Shown in pieces: positions 32,307 through 32,890 of a stretch of DNA of 32,890 bases (position 1 is its first letter; each line of letters begins with the position of its first letter). The notes beneath the pieces were generated by a model. It made no database searches. It was not told the DNA's origin and saw only the letters and a program-made list of their open reading frames with translations. Made by a program: the position numbers and the translations under genes. This DNA is from Candidatus Heritagella intestinalis (GTDB lineage Bacteria > Bacillota > Clostridia > Oscillospirales > Acutalibacteraceae). Location of the stretch: NCBI GenBank assembly GCA_904420555.1, contig CAJFVO010000018.1:1-32890 (forward strand), in the 5' to 3' direction.

Positions 32307-32347
32307 AAAAGAGCTACCTGACTTTTTGCAAATCAGGTAGCTCTTTT
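32307..32347 (-). terminator. Leftward terminator
   Basis: A perfect 15-bp stem, AAAAGAGCTACCTGA/TCAGGTAGCTCTTTT, has an 11-nt loop. On the minus strand the stem continues into a fifth U. It ends whatever starts from the promoter at 32618-32646. Confidence 0.75.
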
Positions 32348-32611
32348 GAAATAATGAAAACTGTTGCCAAATCATTGCCACAGAGAACATCAAACCTTAG
32401 AAAACCCAGTAATCACGGGCTTTTTCGGGCCTCTGAAATCATTCAAACTCGCCAAGTTAAATCCATTTCTAAACTTTTTTGTATAGAGGATTTGATTTGA
32501 CGTGGTTCTATTTGATGCAGATTATTCTTATCCTAAGGTACTTTTGCTATCAAAAATCTATCTGGGCCATCCTATCAGGAGTTTTGCTTGAGGTACATAA
32601 TTGGGTGGCTT
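32307..32611 (-). ncRNA. Candidate ~300-nt leftward transcript
   Basis: A near-consensus promoter and a strong terminator face the same way and enclose about 305 nt without a good ORF. The longest frame with an ATG has about 42 codons and runs through the terminator. A regulatory RNA or a small peptide gene are both possible. Confidence 0.3.
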
Positions 32612-32617
32612 AGAAAT

Positions 32618-32646
32618 ATTATAACACTAACTAACCACTTTGACAA
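32618..32646 (-). promoter_or_regulatory. Leftward promoter at the end of the S24 repressor gene
   Basis: On the minus strand TTGTCA (32641-32646), a 17-nt spacer and a perfect TATAAT (32618-32623). The -35 box lies in the last codons of the repressor gene. Confidence 0.65.
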
Positions 32647-32890
32647 TTCTCCCATAAGCCTTTAAGTTGTCCTCATCACGAATTTGAATCGGCTTATATT
32701 TTGTATTCACCGAGCACAGGAAAACTTTTCCATCTTTATGTAAAAGCTTTTTACAATAGACTTCCCCGTTAAGGAAAAACGCACCAGTTATTCCGTCGGG
32801 CACATCACATTCCTTTTTAACAATGACAATGCTGCCGTTAGGGATTTCCGGCTCCATGCTGTCGCCGGAGATATGAAGTGCAAAGTCACC
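32627..32890 (-). CDS. LexA/CI-type repressor with S24 peptidase domain, N-terminus outside the window
   Basis: Only the C-terminal peptidase domain is present; the frame stays open to the window edge. The visible 87 residues begin GDFALHISGDSMEPEIPNG, which contains the catalytic serine in GDSM, and include the likely catalytic lysine in GEVYCKKLLHKDG. These are the Ser-Lys dyad positions of LexA and phage CI-type repressors, which cleave themselves when RecA is activated. In phage-type proteins an XRE helix-turn-helix would lie upstream. The sequence here is AT-richer than the chromosomal genes to the left, and this gene type usually controls a prophage or integrative element, so it probably marks the edge of one. 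Cellular LexA is the alternative. Confidence 0.8.
   Translation of the reverse strand, partial: GDFALHISGDSMEPEIPNGSIVIVKKECDVPDGITGAFFLNGEVYCKKLLHKDGKVFLCSVNTKYKPIQIRDEDNLKAYGRIVKVVS

Larger units (their letters stand above)
32190..32626. other. AT-rich spacer at the putative mobile-element edge
   Basis: The 437 bp between glnS and the S24 repressor fragment contain the glnS terminator, a perfect 15-bp terminator facing left and a near-consensus leftward promoter. The sequence is visibly richer in A+T than the genes to the left. No convincing ORF or integrase is present; only short frames (up to about 42 codons) occur on the minus strand. Confidence 0.5.

Overview
The window looks like a chromosomal segment of a spore-forming, strictly anaerobic gut Firmicute, most likely of the Oscillospirales (old Clostridium cluster IV). 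The reasons are a complete sporulation sigma factor (sigK), anaerobic oxygen-defence proteins (reverse rubrerythrin, flavin reductase-rubredoxin fusion, PerR), strong AGGAGG ribosome binding sites, moderately high G+C and palindromic dispersed repeats. The genus is inferred, not demonstrated.

Layout, left to right. 1-2.8 kb: a leftward operon of a secreted esterase-like lipoprotein, an iron-type alcohol dehydrogenase and a flavodoxin-like lipoprotein whose C-terminal half is missing at the window edge, next to a perfect hairpin. 3-5.3 kb: a TagF/TagB-type glycerophosphotransferase and a small DUF3892 protein. 5.4-10.4 kb: leftward housekeeping genes uraA, a flavin reductase-rubredoxin fusion, rarA and glyA. 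10.5-17.4 kb: a palindrome-rich repeat region, then a sugar locus. It holds a GH38-type glycosidase, a ROK sugar kinase and a GntR/UTRA regulator on one strand, and a divergent class I mannose-6-phosphate isomerase with an extra N-terminal domain. Both promoters lie in one long inverted repeat that looks like the regulator's operator. Together the genes suggest release of mannose (or a related sugar), its phosphorylation and conversion to fructose-6-phosphate.

17.5-20 kb: an unknown membrane protein, a small XRE regulator, and perR with reverse rubrerythrin under a clear promoter and Per-like box. 20-24.2 kb: a leftward cluster with a CmpB-type membrane protein, sigK with a SigE-like promoter, an unknown 75-residue ORF and a 665-residue protein joining a single-HKD phospholipase D-type nuclease domain to a P-loop ATPase. 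That last gene is the best candidate for an undescribed system. 24.5-28.5 kb: ftsH coupled to a coiled-coil protein gene, and a rodA/ftsW-type gene. 28.7-32.2 kb: rightward gltX and glnS, separated by a chain of hairpins. 32.2-32.9 kb: an AT-rich end with a LexA/CI-type S24 repressor fragment and a promoter-terminator pair that could define a roughly 300-nt RNA. This is probably the edge of a mobile element.

All assignments come from reading the sequence; no database search was run.
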